A stretch of DNA of 64,000 nucleotides from Tautonia rosea. Its GTDB lineage: Bacteria > Planctomycetota > Planctomycetia > Isosphaerales > Isosphaeraceae. The DNA is taken from assembly GCF_012958305.1 (NCBI RefSeq), contig NZ_JABBYO010000010.1, forward strand, positions 62,001-126,000. The letters are read 5' to 3'. A program made the translations under genes and the position numbers. Positions 27,768-36,469 of the stretch are shown piece by piece (the first letter of the stretch is position 1; each line of letters opens with the position of its first letter). The notes beneath the pieces are model-generated. The model made no database searches. It was not told the DNA's origin and saw only the letters and a program-made list of their open reading frames with translations.

Positions 27768-28628
27768 ATGGGCATTCGCGTTTACAAGCCGACCAGCCCC
27801 GGGCGCCGCAACGCCTCGGTCAGCGACTTCTCCGAGCTGACCGACAAGAAGAAGAAGCCCGAGAAGCGCCTGACCGAACCGCTGAAGAAGACCGGCGGCC
27901 GGAACAACCAGGGCAAGATCACCGTCCGTCACCGTGGCGGCGGCCACAAGCGGCTCTACCGGATCATCGACTGGAAGCGCAACGACCGCGACGGCCAGCC
28001 GGCGGAAGTGACTCACATCGAGTACGACCCGAACCGATCGGCCCGCATCGCCTTGATCCAGTTCGAGGACGGCACGAAGCGCTACATCATCGCTCCCGAA
28101 GGATTGACCGCCGGCATGACCGTCGTCACCGGGCCGGACGCCGAGCCGAAGGTCGGCAACTGCCTGCCCTTGGCCAAGATTCCGACCGGCATGGTCATCC
28201 ATAACATCGAAATGCAGCCCGGAGGCGGGGCCAAGATGTGCCGGTCGGCCGGCACCAGCGCCACCCTCACCGCCCGAGAATCGACCTGGGCCCAGTTGAC
28301 CCTCCCCTCCGGAGAGGTCCGCCGCGTGCCGGTCATGTGCCGGGCGACCATCGGTCCGGTCGGCAATTCCGATCACATGAACATCTCGCTCGGCAAGGCC
28401 GGCCGCAAGCGATGGCTCGGTCGTCGTCCTCATGTTCGGGGCACGGCCATGAACCCGATCGACCACCCGATGGGCGGTGGCGAAGGCCGCACCTCCGGCG
28501 GTCGTCACCCGTGCTCGCCCACCGGTCTGCCGGCCAAGGGCGGCAAGACCCGCAAGCGCCGCAAGCCGTCGAACTCGGCCATCATTCGCCGCCGCAAGAG
28601 TGTTCGTTACGGTCAGTTGAAGATCTAG
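27768..28628 (+). CDS. rplB: Large ribosomal subunit protein L2
   Basis: The predicted protein has 286 residues, essential for subunit joining and near the peptidyl transferase centre. Visible blocks are the N-terminal [30 protein letters not shown], and the C-terminal [17 protein letters not shown], which carries the functionally important His. The C-terminus [16 protein letters not shown] is complete. It is followed by a 123-base spacer containing a GGCAG-type inverted repeat, then rpsS. No anomalies are seen; this is one of the most conserved proteins in the window. Confidence 0.96.
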   Translation: MGIRVYKPTSPGRRNASVSDFSELTDKKKKPEKRLTEPLKKTGGRNNQGKITVRHRGGGHKRLYRIIDWKRNDRDGQPAEVTHIEYDPNRSARIALIQFEDGTKRYIIAPEGLTAGMTVVTGPDAEPKVGNCLPLAKIPTGMVIHNIEMQPGGGAKMCRSAGTSATLTARESTWAQLTLPSGEVRRVPVMCRATIGPVGNSDHMNISLGKAGRKRWLGRRPHVRGTAMNPIDHPMGGGEGRTSGGRHPCSPTGLPAKGGKTRKRRKPSNSAIIRRRKSVRYGQLKI

Positions 28629-28632
28629 TTGG

Positions 28633-28735
28633 CAGTCGGCAGGAGGCGTTCGGCAGCCCGGAACCGGACTGCGGCCTCCTGTCTTGTTCCGGTTTCTTTC
28701 TTTCCTGCCTGCTGCCTACCGCCTCCTGCTTACTG
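28633..28735. repeat. GGCAG-type inverted repeat in rplB-rpsS spacer
   Basis: Arms 28633-28656 and 28712-28735 are each 24 bases and match at 19 positions when one is reversed and complemented. The shared core is GCAGGAGGCG plus GGCAG. It is the first of three such elements in this cluster. Confidence 0.6.
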
Positions 28736-28751
28736 ACGAGAGAAAAAGGTC

Positions 28752-29027
28752 ATGGGACGTTCGCTCAAAAAAGGCCCCTATGTCGACGAGCGACTGCTGG
28801 AAAAGGTCGAGAAGGCCGAAACCAGCGGCGCCCGAGCACCGATCCGGACCTGGTCGCGTGCCTGCACCATCGTGCCCGAGTTCATCGGCAAGAACTTTGA
28901 GGTGCACAACGGCAAGGTCTTCACCAAGGTTTATATCACCGAGGACATGGTCGGGCACAAGCTCGGCGAGTTCTCCCCGACCCGTACCTTCCGGGGCCAC
29001 GGCGGCAAGGCGAAGGGCAAGCGTTAA
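28752..29027 (+). CDS. rpsS: Small ribosomal subunit protein S19
   Basis: The predicted protein has 91 residues and lies in the 30S head near the A site. It opens [19 protein letters not shown] and ends with [12 protein letters not shown], both typical, and carries the [20 protein letters not shown] core. The ATG is preceded by GAGAAAAAGGT with a short spacing. The spacers on both sides contain inverted repeats (a GGCAG type before and a GTAGGGCCGG type after). Length and order are standard. Confidence 0.95.
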   Translation: MGRSLKKGPYVDERLLEKVEKAETSGARAPIRTWSRACTIVPEFIGKNFEVHNGKVFTKVYITEDMVGHKLGEFSPTRTFRGHGGKAKGKR

Positions 29028-29078
29028 GTTTCCTCCACCCCTTGAGACCGCGAGCCATCGCCTCGCGGCCTGGAGCAG

Positions 29079-29140
29079 CGTAGGGCCGGTACCCCCGGCC
29101 GCCACTCACACCAGTTGATGGCCGGCCCCCCGGCCCTACG
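29079..29140. repeat. GTAGGGCCGG inverted repeat in rpsS-rplV spacer
   Basis: CGTAGGGCCGG (29079-29089) and its exact complement CCGGCCCTACG (29130-29140) are 11 bases each with a 40-base loop. A smaller CCGCGAG/CTCGCGG stem lies just before at 29048-29068. This is a different family from the GGCAG elements. Confidence 0.55.
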
Positions 29141-29154
29141 GGAATCGATCGACG

Positions 29155-29562
29155 ATGAAGACTCAGAGCCCCTACCCTTACAAGGCCTCCCACCGGTTCG
29201 CCCGGATGTCGGTCCTGAAGATCCGCAAGATCCTCGACCTGATCCGCGGCAAGTACGCCGACGAGGCGCTGCAGATCCTCAAGTACCTGCCCCACCGAGG
29301 GGCCCGGTACACCGAGAAGGTGCTTAAAAGCGCCATGGCCAACGCCGAGGACCAGGGGGTCCGCAACCCCGGCGACCTGATCGTCGCCGATGCTCGAGGC
29401 GACGGCGCCGCGATGTTCAAGCGTCTCATGCCCCGAGCCCGAGGCATGGCCCACTTGATCCGCCGCCGGAGCTGCCACATCACCATCGGCCTGGCCGACC
29501 TCGAAACCGCCCTTGCCGGGCCCGAGGCCGCCCGCCAGCCGGTCGAAGACGCCGCCGAGTGA
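29155..29562 (+). CDS. rplV: Large ribosomal subunit protein L22
   Basis: The predicted protein has 135 residues and lines the exit tunnel with its beta-hairpin. KASHRFARMSVLKIRKILDLIRG and YTEKVLKSAMANAEDQG are the expected blocks, and the hairpin region KRLMPRARGMAHLIRRRSCHI is complete. The C-terminus has an E/A-rich tail of about 25 residues. The ATG at 29155 starts MKTQSPYPYKAS; a strong ribosome binding site is not evident. rpsC starts 53 bases later. No unusual features are seen. Confidence 0.94.
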   Translation: MKTQSPYPYKASHRFARMSVLKIRKILDLIRGKYADEALQILKYLPHRGARYTEKVLKSAMANAEDQGVRNPGDLIVADARGDGAAMFKRLMPRARGMAHLIRRRSCHITIGLADLETALAGPEAARQPVEDAAE

Positions 29563-29615
29563 CTCCGGACCCCACCCTCTTCCCTGGCCCCTTTTCGTAG
29601 GACCGGACCTTTCTC

Positions 29616-30320
29616 ATGGGACAGAAGATTCATCCGACCGGCTACCGCATCGGCGTCATGGAAGACTGGCGCAGTCGCTGGTACGCCGGTAAAGCCGAGT
29701 TCAAGGACCTCCTCGTCGAGGACTTCAAGGTCCGCAAATACATCAAGAAGAAGTACAGCTACGCCGGCATCCCCAAGATCGAGATCGAGCGCACCCGAGA
29801 CGCCGTCGTCGTCTTGCTGCACACCGCCCGCCCCGGCGTGATCATCGGTCGCAAGGGGGCCGAGGTCGAGAAGCTCCAGGAAGAGCTGCAAAACCTCACC
29901 GGCCGCCGCATTGAAATCAAGATCGTCGAGGTCAACCGCCCCGAGATCGACGCCCAGCTCGTCGCCGAAGACATCGCCGAGCAACTGGGCAAGCGGGCCA
30001 GCTTCCGCCGCACCATGAAGCGGACGCTGGACAACACGATGGACGCCGGCGCCAAGGGGGTCAAGGTCCGCCTCTCGGGCCGCCTCGGCGGGGCCGAGAT
30101 GTCCCGGACCGAGAAGGCCGCCGCCGGCTCGATCCCGCTGTCGACCTTGCGGGCCAAAGTCGATTACGGATTCGCCGAAGCCCGCACGCCCCAGGGGCAC
30201 ATCGGCGTCAAGGTATGGGTCCACCAGGGCGACTATCTGAAGATGGAGGCTGGCACCGATGGCCATGATGCCCAAGCGGGTCAAGTATCGAAAAAGCCAA
30301 AAAGGTCGCGTAAAAGGTAA
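29616..30320 (+). CDS. rpsC: Small ribosomal subunit protein S3
   Basis: The predicted protein has 234 residues and sits at the mRNA entry channel. MGQKIHPTGYRIGVMEDWRSRW, the KH-domain GxxG as GRKG in IIGRKGAEVEKL, and the C-terminal GVKVWVHQGDYLK are present. The final 20 residues or so (GTDGHDAQAGQ then KKPKRSRKR) are encoded in a segment that overlaps the 5' end of rplP in another frame by 62 bases. The C-terminal tail is therefore set by overlap with L16, an uncommon arrangement for these two genes. Confidence 0.94.
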   Translation: MGQKIHPTGYRIGVMEDWRSRWYAGKAEFKDLLVEDFKVRKYIKKKYSYAGIPKIEIERTRDAVVVLLHTARPGVIIGRKGAEVEKLQEELQNLTGRRIEIKIVEVNRPEIDAQLVAEDIAEQLGKRASFRRTMKRTLDNTMDAGAKGVKVRLSGRLGGAEMSRTEKAAAGSIPLSTLRAKVDYGFAEARTPQGHIGVKVWVHQGDYLKMEAGTDGHDAQAGQVSKKPKRSRKR

Positions 30321-30681
30321 TGCGACCCGAGGCAACTACGTCGCCTTCGGGGAGTACGGCCTGCAAACCCTCGATCCCGGCCGCGTCAGCGCCGAGGTGA
30401 TCGAGGCCAGCCGTATGGTCCTCTCCCGGGCCGTCCGAGGCAGCGGCGGTAAGCTCTACATCCGCATCTTCCCGCACAAGAGCATTACCTCGATCCCGGC
30501 CGAAACCCGTATGGGTAAGGGCAAGGGTGAAGTTGATTACTGGGCCGCGATCGTCAAACCTGGCACCGTCCTGTTCGAGGTCGCCGGCATCTCCGAATCT
30601 CGGGCCCGCGCCGCCTTCGCCCGCGTGGCCTACAAACTGCCCGTGAACTGCCGGTTCGTCTCCCGCCGGCCGACGCTCTGA
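30259..30681 (+). CDS. rplP: Large ribosomal subunit protein L16
   Basis: The predicted protein has 140 residues, organises the A-site tRNA region and is a late-assembly protein. The start reads MAMMPKRVKYRKSQKGR, close to the usual M(L)MPKR. GGAGGCTGGCACCG lies before the ATG at 30259, so this start is preferred over the following ATGs. The mid-domain RVSAEVIEASRMVLSRAVR and the SITSIPAETRMGKGKGEVDYW block carry the expected conserved Arg. The first 62 bases overlap the end of rpsC in another frame. Confidence 0.95.
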   Translation: MAMMPKRVKYRKSQKGRVKGNATRGNYVAFGEYGLQTLDPGRVSAEVIEASRMVLSRAVRGSGGKLYIRIFPHKSITSIPAETRMGKGKGEVDYWAAIVKPGTVLFEVAGISESRARAAFARVAYKLPVNCRFVSRRPTL

Positions 30682-30707
30682 GCCAACGCCTCCAGGACCC
30701 ACGAACC

Positions 30708-30932
30708 ATGCCCAAGACCAAAGCCGCCGAACTGCACGAAAAAGACGACGAGCAGTTGACCTTGATGCTCAAGGAAACGCAGGAGCAAATCTTCCGGCTC
30801 CGCGTCCAGAGCTCGACCGAACGGCTCGAAGCCCCGAGCGAGCTGCTCAAGGCCAAGCGCGACATCGCACGGATCAAGACCATCCTCCGCCTCCGAGAGC
30901 TGAAGGCCGACGCCCAAACCGCCTCCTCCTGA
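30708..30932 (+). CDS. rpmC: Large ribosomal subunit protein L29
   Basis: The predicted protein has 74 residues forming two antiparallel helices next to L23 at the exit tunnel. The core is KEDDEQLTLMLKETQEQIFRLR-like (here starting AAELHEKDDEQLTL), then SSTERLEAPSELLKAKRDIARIKTIL with the family RxIARxxT motif. It follows rplP by 26 bases. A T-run (30940-30948) follows, but without a strong stem. The ATG at 30708 is preceded by AGGACCCACGAACC. Length is slightly above the usual 60-70. Confidence 0.93.
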   Translation: MPKTKAAELHEKDDEQLTLMLKETQEQIFRLRVQSSTERLEAPSELLKAKRDIARIKTILRLRELKADAQTASS

Positions 30933-31014
30933 GCGGACCTTTTTTTTCGGTTTTCTTCGTTCGCAAGTGCCCTGACTTCCGTCCCCCCTTTTTTATGGAA
31001 ATGAAATCCAGCCG

Positions 31015-31398
31015 ATGAGCGATCCGACGACGACTTCCCCGACCCAGACCCCGCCCTCTCCGCGGCCCCGCGGTCGGCGCAAGGTCGAGATCGGGACGGT
31101 CACCTCCGACAAGATGGACAAGACCCGGCGCGTCGAGGTCTCTCGCCTCGTCCCGCATCCGAAGTACGGCAAGTACCAGAAACAGCGCACCATCTGCTAC
31201 GTCCACGACGAGCAGAACGAGACCCGCGTGGGCGACCTCGTCGAAATCGTCGAGACTCGGCCGCTCTCGAAGTCCAAGCGCTGGCGATTGCTCCGGATTG
31301 TCCGTAAAGCCCCCGCCCACGAAGAGGCCGACGCCCGCAAGGCCGCCCTCGACGCCCAGGCCAATGCCGAACCGGCCCCGGACCAGGCCGACGCCTGA
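31015..31398 (+). CDS. rpsQ: Small ribosomal subunit protein S17 with extended termini
   Basis: The predicted protein has 127 residues, against about 84 in most bacteria. The core from about residue 22, KVEIGTVTSDKMDKTRRVEV, and KYGKYQKQRT with DLVEIVETRPLSKSKRWRL, is a normal S17 OB fold that binds 16S rRNA. The extra parts are an N-terminal S/T/P-rich leader of about 20 residues and a C-terminal A/E/D-rich tail of about 25 residues. The start ATG at 31015 lacks a clear ribosome binding site; a short out-of-frame ATG run lies before it. The spacer to rplN is 184 bases. Confidence 0.93.
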   Translation: MSDPTTTSPTQTPPSPRPRGRRKVEIGTVTSDKMDKTRRVEVSRLVPHPKYGKYQKQRTICYVHDEQNETRVGDLVEIVETRPLSKSKRWRLLRIVRKAPAHEEADARKAALDAQANAEPAPDQADA

Positions 31399-31582
31399 CC
31401 CTCGGCCGACCTTTCGATTCCTTGCCGGGCCGATGGCCAGATCGCCCGCCCGGCCCCGTTTCTGCTCCTCCCGTGTTGATTTCTTGCGTGACCGTTCCCG
31501 CTAACCCGATCGTTCGGAGACTCGTGGGCCGCCGGCGTTCGCTGGGGACCGCGGCCGCGACCGTGACTGGGGTTCTCGACCG

Positions 31583-31963
31583 ATGATCCAGATGCAAACC
31601 CGGCTCGATGTGGCCGATAACTCCGGGGCCAAGGAAGTCATGTGCTTCAAGGTCCTCGGCGGCTCCGCGTCGCGCTACAAACGACGCACCGCCGGCCTGG
31701 CCGATGTCTTCATCGGCAGCGTCAAGAAAGCGACCCCCGGCGGTGACGTGAAGGCCGGCGACGTCGTCCGATGCGTCGTCGTCCGCACCCGATTCAAGAC
31801 CCGACGACCCGACGGCTCCTACGTCCGATTCGACCGCAACGCGTGCGTCCTGATCAACAAGGACAACGAGCCCCGCGGCACCCGAATCTTCGGCGCCATC
31901 GCCCGCGAACTGCGCGACAAGCAGTTCATGAAGATCGTCAGCCTCGCCTCCGAGGTCGTCTGA
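31583..31963 (+). CDS. rplN: Large ribosomal subunit protein L14
   Basis: The predicted protein has 126 residues, a 50S intersubunit-bridge protein. It starts [28 protein letters not shown], as in almost all bacteria, and ends with [12 protein letters not shown]. The central [23 protein letters not shown] and the [14 protein letters not shown] block are complete. It follows rpsQ after 184 bases and precedes rplX by 130 bases. The ATG at 31583 is preceded by GGGGTTCTCGACCG, a weak ribosome binding site. No anomalies. Confidence 0.95.
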   Translation: MIQMQTRLDVADNSGAKEVMCFKVLGGSASRYKRRTAGLADVFIGSVKKATPGGDVKAGDVVRCVVVRTRFKTRRPDGSYVRFDRNACVLINKDNEPRGTRIFGAIARELRDKQFMKIVSLASEVV

Positions 31964-32093
31964 TCCACGCCGAGGCGTCGCCGTCCGGTTGGTCTGTTCG
32001 CCCGTTTGCGATGTTTCCTGCTTGACTTGACCACCACCTCCCGGTCATTGATCAGTTCCGAGACACGGCCCAGATGGGCCGGAGAAGCGACTC

Positions 32094-32447
32094 ATGAAGG
32101 TTCGTAGAGATGACGAAGTCGTGGTCGTGACCGGCGACGACAAGGGTACCCGAGCCAAGGTGCTCCGCGTCCTCCCTGAAAAGGGGAAGATCATCGTCGA
32201 AGGGGTCAACCTCGTCTACAAGCACGTTAAGCCCAGCCAGCGCAATCCCCAGGGGGGCCGGCTCTCCAAGGAGATGCCGATCGACGCCTCGAACGTCCTG
32301 CCCTACTGCCCCTCGTGCAACGCCGCCAGCCGCGTCGGCTACCGGATCCTCGACAACGGCCAGAAAGAACGCTACTGCAAGCGATGCTCCGGCGGCCTCG
32401 GAACCCTTGGCCCCCCGAAGCCCTCGCGGGCCAAGACCAAGGCCTGA
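32094..32447 (+). CDS. rplX: Large ribosomal subunit protein L24, zinc-ribbon (C+) form
   Basis: The predicted protein has 117 residues and initiates 50S assembly. The KOW motif is [22 protein letters not shown]. The C-terminus carries CPSC (C72, C75) and CKRC (C95, C98), a complete zinc ribbon of the C+ type; many bacteria, including E. coli, have lost these cysteines. The spacers before and after (130 and 223 bases) are non-coding. With S4 and L36, it suggests that this organism keeps the zinc-binding versions of several ribosomal proteins. Confidence 0.94.
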   Translation: MKVRRDDEVVVVTGDDKGTRAKVLRVLPEKGKIIVEGVNLVYKHVKPSQRNPQGGRLSKEMPIDASNVLPYCPSCNAASRVGYRILDNGQKERYCKRCSGGLGTLGPPKPSRAKTKA

Positions 32448-32670
32448 TCTGATCGCTAGCCCGCCGATGGGGTCCGGTTCGCCTCGGCGACGCGACGCCC
32501 CGATCGTCGCTCGCTGGCTCATCCCGCACCAGCCTGGCCGCTTGCGAACGATCGGCCAGGTTCATGCTGAGTTGACATCTCGTTGAATTTCGATACTTCC
32601 CCATTATCCCCCGCCGGCATACGGGAACCGACCGACCCGATCCCGCGCCGACGGTCAGAGGATCGCCCCG

Positions 32671-33231
32671 ATGGCTCGCCTGTTCGACGAATACCAGAAC
32701 ACCATTGCCTCGGCGATGGCCGAGAAGTTCGGCATCACCAATGTGATGGCGATCCCGAAGCTCGAAAAGATCGTGCTGAACATGGGCGTCGGTCGCGCGA
32801 CCCAGGATAAAGCCATCCTGGACGTCGCCGTCGACACCATGGGCCGGATCGCCGGTCAGAAGCCGGTCGTGACCAAGGCCAAGCAGTCGATCGCCGGCTT
32901 CCGCCTCCGAGAAGGCAACGAAATCGGTTGCAAGGTCACGCTCCGCGGCCCCCGGATGTACGAGTTCTTCGATCGCCTGATCAACCTCGTCCTGCCCCGC
33001 ATCCGTGACTTTCGCGGCGTCAATCCGAACAGCTTCGACGGCAACGGCAACTACACCCTCGGCCTGACCGAACAGGTGGTCTTCCCCGAGATCGAGGCCG
33101 ACAAGATCTCCCACACACTCGGCATGGACATCACCATTGTCACCACGACCCGCAACGACGATCAGGCCCGCGAACTGCTCCGAGCCTTCGGCATGCCCTT
33201 CCGCAAGCCCGGCCAGCAGCGGGCCGGCTGA
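32671..33231 (+). CDS. rplE: Large ribosomal subunit protein L5
   Basis: The predicted protein has 186 residues, binds 5S rRNA and contacts the P-site tRNA through S13. [35 protein letters not shown] and the C-terminal [27 protein letters not shown] are the expected blocks. In most bacteria rpsN follows at once. Here there is a 163-base spacer and rpsH comes next, so rpsN is missing from its usual place. The ATG at 32671 is preceded by a weak ribosome binding site. Confidence 0.95.
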   Translation: MARLFDEYQNTIASAMAEKFGITNVMAIPKLEKIVLNMGVGRATQDKAILDVAVDTMGRIAGQKPVVTKAKQSIAGFRLREGNEIGCKVTLRGPRMYEFFDRLINLVLPRIRDFRGVNPNSFDGNGNYTLGLTEQVVFPEIEADKISHTLGMDITIVTTTRNDDQARELLRAFGMPFRKPGQQRAG

Positions 33232-33394
33232 TTGATCGACCGGCCTCGTGCTGGCTCTTTTTCCCCGTTCTGTTTCCGTTTGTTTGCGTTTTCCAGGACC
33301 CCCGCCTCGCCGACTTGCCGGACCTCCTTGCACCACAGTATTCCTTGCAGGACCGGACGAGTTACCCGAGGCGGTGTTGAGGATTGCCCCCGCC

Positions 33395-33790
33395 ATGATG
33401 ACCGACCCGATCGCCGACATGCTCACCCGCATCCGCAACGCCGTGCGGATCGAGCGTTCCCACGTCGACATGCCCCACTCCAACGAGAAGCGCGGCATCG
33501 CCGCCGCCCTGAAGGACGAAGGCTACATCTGGGACTACGAAGAGATCGACACCGTTCCGGCCCGGACCCTTCGCTTGAACCTCAAGTACGGCCCGAACGG
33601 CGAGAAGGTCATCTCCAAGATCGACCGCGTCAGCAAGCCCGGACGTCGGGTCTACTGCGGCTACCGCGACCTGAAGCCGGTCCAGGGCGGCCTGGGCGTT
33701 CACATCGTCAGCACGCCCAAGGGAATTCTGAGCGACCGTCGAGCCCGGGCCGAGAAGGTCGGCGGCGAGGTGCTGGCCCTGGTCTATTGA
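33395..33790 (+). CDS. rpsH: Small ribosomal subunit protein S8
   Basis: The predicted protein has 131 residues, binds the central domain of 16S rRNA, and is the spc operon repressor in E. coli. It opens MTDPIADMLTRIRNAVRIERSHVDMPHSN and ends SDRRARAEKVGGEVLALVY, both typical. The tandem ATG at 33395/33398 follows GAGG about 13 bases upstream; the upstream in-frame extension to 33248 is not family-like. It comes 163 bases after rplE because rpsN is absent. rplF follows after 63 bases. Confidence 0.95.
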   Translation: MMTDPIADMLTRIRNAVRIERSHVDMPHSNEKRGIAAALKDEGYIWDYEEIDTVPARTLRLNLKYGPNGEKVISKIDRVSKPGRRVYCGYRDLKPVQGGLGVHIVSTPKGILSDRRARAEKVGGEVLALVY

Positions 33791-33853
33791 TCCGATCAAG
33801 CCCACGCCGAGCCCTCACCACCCCCTGCGATCACCGTCCCGGAGCCTCAAACC

Positions 33854-34402
33854 ATGTCTCGAATCGGCCGCCAACCGGTCCCCGTCCCCGACAACGTCAA
33901 AATCAACCTGGCCGGCTCGACCATCGAGGTCGAAGGCCCCAAGGGGAAGCTCTCGTTCACCTTCCGCGAGGAGATGGACGTCAAGTACGACACCGACGCC
34001 AAGCAAATCCTCGTCTCACGCCCCAACGACGAACGCCCCGTCAAGGCGCTTCACGGCCTGACCCGCACCCTGATCGCCAACATGATCAAGGGGGTCACCG
34101 AAGGCTACTCCAAGCGCCTTGAGGTCGTCGGCGTCGGCTACCAGGCCCAGCTCAAGGGGCCGAACACCGTCAACCTCGTCGTCGGCTACGCCAACCAGAT
34201 TCAGATGACCGCCCCCGAAGGCGTCACTGTGACCGTTCCCGACGCGACCCACATCCAGATCACCGGCGCCGACAAGCAAGCTGTGGGCGAGTTTGCCGCC
34301 CGCGTCCGCCGGGTCCGGCCCCCCGAACCCTACAAGGGCAAGGGAATTCGCTACGAAGGCGAACAGGTCCGCCGCAAGGCCGGTAAGGCGTTCGGCAAGT
34401 AA
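33854..34402 (+). CDS. rplF: Large ribosomal subunit protein L6
   Basis: The predicted protein has 182 residues, two similar domains near the GTPase-associated region. MSRIGRQPVPVPDNVKINLAGS and EGPKGKLS open it; the C-terminal domain carries GADKQAVGEFAARVRRVRPPEPYKGKGI and RYEGEQVRRKAGKAFGK, close to universal. The ATG at 33854 has CCGGAGCC about nine bases upstream. It lies between rpsH (63 bases) and rplR (184 bases). No anomalies. Confidence 0.95.
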   Translation: MSRIGRQPVPVPDNVKINLAGSTIEVEGPKGKLSFTFREEMDVKYDTDAKQILVSRPNDERPVKALHGLTRTLIANMIKGVTEGYSKRLEVVGVGYQAQLKGPNTVNLVVGYANQIQMTAPEGVTVTVPDATHIQITGADKQAVGEFAARVRRVRPPEPYKGKGIRYEGEQVRRKAGKAFGK

Positions 34403-34586
34403 TCTCGACCGTTGAGCAAGGCAGGCGTTCCCCCGGGGCGAGCGGTCTTCCAGGGCTTGGCCCTCCGTTGCTCCCGAGACCTCTTGTCCGGCTCGGCTGC
34501 CTCGCTTCGAAACTCGCTTAAAAACTCACCAGGGTCGGGTGGCCGGTCGTCATCGGCCGCCCCGAGGGCCCAGGAGGAAATCGACC

Positions 34587-34964
34587 GTGAAGGGTAAGAA
34601 TCACCGGCTGAATGTCCAGCAGCAACGGCTCCGCCGCCAGCGGCACGTCCGCAAGAAGCTGTTCGGCTCGACTGAACGGCCCCGCCTGGCCATTTTCCGA
34701 AGCTCCAAGCATATCTACGCGCAAATCATCAACGACGGCGAGGGCAAGACCCTCGTCTCGGCCGGCACCCTCGAATCGGCGATCCGGCAAGAGGTCAGCT
34801 ACGGCGGGAACAAGGCCGCCGCGGCGGTCGTCGGCCGCACCGTGGCCGAACGGGCCAAGGCTGCCGGTATTGACAAGGTTTGCTTCGACCGCCGAAGCTA
34901 CAAGTATCACGGGCGCATTCAGGCTCTGGCCGATGCCGCCCGAGAGGCCGGCTTGCAGTTCTAA
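34587..34964 (+). CDS. rplR: Large ribosomal subunit protein L18
   Basis: The predicted protein has 125 residues, binds 5S rRNA and helps it enter the 50S subunit. [31 protein letters not shown] (in overlapping parts) and the C-terminal [23 protein letters not shown] are typical. The GTG at 34587 has GGAGG nine bases upstream and gives a normal N-terminus; the longer frame to 34539 has none. It precedes rpsE by 204 bases, a spacer that contains the second GGCAG-type inverted repeat. Length and conservation are standard. Confidence 0.93.
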   Translation: MKGKNHRLNVQQQRLRRQRHVRKKLFGSTERPRLAIFRSSKHIYAQIINDGEGKTLVSAGTLESAIRQEVSYGGNKAAAAVVGRTVAERAKAAGIDKVCFDRRSYKYHGRIQALADAAREAGLQF

Positions 34965-34990
34965 TCTCATTCGTCAACGATCGGGAGCGA

Positions 34991-35149
<159 letters not shown>

Positions 35150-35168
35150 TCCTTCCGGAGGATCATCC

Positions 35169-35654
35169 GTGTCCAGCGACAGTCGAGATCGCGGTGAGTG
35201 GAGCGAAAGCGTCGTGTCCATCCGCCGCTGCGCCGCCGTGGTCAAAGGGGGCCGCCGTTTCAGCTTCAACGCCCTGGTCGTCGTCGGCAATGGCCGAGGC
35301 CAGGTCTCCTGGGGCTACGGCAAGGCCAACGAAGTGCCCCCGGCCGTCGAAAAAGGGGTCAAGGACGCCCACAAACGCATGACCCGCGTTCAGATGCGTC
35401 GCGGCACCATTCCCCACCCGGTCATCGGCCGCTTCGGCGCCGCGAAGGTGATCATGCTGCCGGCCAGCCCCGGTACCGGCGTGATCGCCGGCGGAGCCGT
35501 CCGGGCCGTCGTGCAGGCCGCCGGCATTACCGACATTTTGACCAAGAGCATCGGTTCTCCCAACAAACTGAACCTGGTCAAGGCCGCCATCGACGGGCTG
35601 CAGCAGCTCCGCACGAAGGACGAAGTGGCCCGACTCCGGGGCGTGGAGCTGTGA
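35169..35654 (+). CDS. rpsE: Small ribosomal subunit protein S5
   Basis: The predicted protein has 161 residues and is involved in decoding fidelity and helicase activity at the mRNA entry. [29 protein letters not shown] and the [15 protein letters not shown] block open the double-stranded RNA-binding domain; the C-terminal [25 protein letters not shown] is complete. The GTG at 35169 has GGAGG seven bases upstream. rplO begins only 11 bases after the stop, so rpmD (L30), normally between them, is absent. Confidence 0.94.
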   Translation: MSSDSRDRGEWSESVVSIRRCAAVVKGGRRFSFNALVVVGNGRGQVSWGYGKANEVPPAVEKGVKDAHKRMTRVQMRRGTIPHPVIGRFGAAKVIMLPASPGTGVIAGGAVRAVVQAAGITDILTKSIGSPNKLNLVKAAIDGLQQLRTKDEVARLRGVEL

Positions 35655-35665
35655 GGTAAGCCATC

Positions 35666-36118
35666 ATGCAAATTCACGACGTTCACGAAGGCATCCAGAA
35701 GCACAAAAAACGCAAGCGCGTCGGTCGAGGCCCCGGCTCGGGGCACGGCAAGACGAGCACCAAGGGGCACAAGGGACACTCCTCCCGCCAGGGGTTCAAA
35801 ATTCGCCCCCTCTCCGAGGGCGGCCAGATGCCCCTGGTCCGCCGCGTGCCGATCCGAGGCTTCGCCAACGGCCGGTTCAAGAAGGATTTCGCCATCCTGA
35901 ACCTGGAGCTGATCGAGGCCTTCTTCGAGTCCGGCGCGATCGTCGATGAGGCCATCCTCCGGGCCAAAGGGCTCGTCAAAGGGCGCCACGACGACGGCCT
36001 GAAAATCCTCGGCGACGGCACCCTGACCAAGGCCCTGACCATCAAGGCCCAGAAGTTCAGCAAGACCGCCGTCGAGAAGATCACCGCCGCCGGTGGCTCG
36101 GTCGAAGTCGTCGATTAA
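35666..36118 (+). CDS. rplO: Large ribosomal subunit protein L15
   Basis: The predicted protein has 150 residues, an early 50S assembly protein. KHKKRKRVGRGPGSGHGKTSTKGHKGHSSRQG (family glycine-rich basic segment, in pieces) and PLVRRVPIRGFAN are clear; the C-terminal KFSKTAVEKITAAGGSVEVV is typical. It follows rpsE by only 11 bases, with no rpmD between. The ATG at 35666 has GAGGTAAG eight bases upstream. A 351-base spacer with two hairpins separates it from secY. Confidence 0.94.
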   Translation: MQIHDVHEGIQKHKKRKRVGRGPGSGHGKTSTKGHKGHSSRQGFKIRPLSEGGQMPLVRRVPIRGFANGRFKKDFAILNLELIEAFFESGAIVDEAILRAKGLVKGRHDDGLKILGDGTLTKALTIKAQKFSKTAVEKITAAGGSVEVVD

Positions 36119-36469
36119 CGTCCCGACCCAAATCAAACCGACCCGACCGGGCCGCGACGAGATCCGGCCCGGTCGGTGTCCGTTAGCCTCCGAAGGACCC
36201 GCCGGCTGCATCATCCGAGCAACCGGCGGCCTTGGTCGCCTTGATCTCCGAGCCTCTGGATCGCCACGTTTGCCAACCTTCTTGCGTGTGTTGTTTCCCC
36301 GACCGACCGCCCGACCCAACGTCGTCCTCGTCTCGCGGGCCTCGGCCTGCCGACCCGTTCGCGTTGGACCCGGACGGCAGGCCAAGGCCTGCCCGACCCC
36401 GCACACGTCCCCCTGGGGGAACCGCCGAGACCCCGCCCCCCGACCGACGTGCATAGGAGCCGTCCTGCC
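36119..36469. other. Long rplO-secY spacer with two hairpins
   Basis: This 351-base spacer holds two inverted repeats. The first, 36143-36153 with 36166-36176, is a perfect 11-bp stem (CCGACCGGGCC / GGCCCGGTCGG). The second, 36338-36352 with 36375-36389, has a 15-bp stem with one mismatch (GGCCTCGGCCTGCCG). No T-run follows either. No gene is seen. The hairpins may limit read-through from ribosomal genes into secY. Confidence 0.5.

Noticed and set aside
33232-33394. Possible rpsN (S14) in the rplE-rpsH spacer
   Set aside because: The 163-base spacer is shorter than the smallest S14 gene and no CxxC-type frame is present in any reading frame.
32227-33498. Minus-strand open frame of 423 codons opposite rplX and rplE
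   Set aside because: It runs antisense through two universal ribosomal genes and has no family motif.
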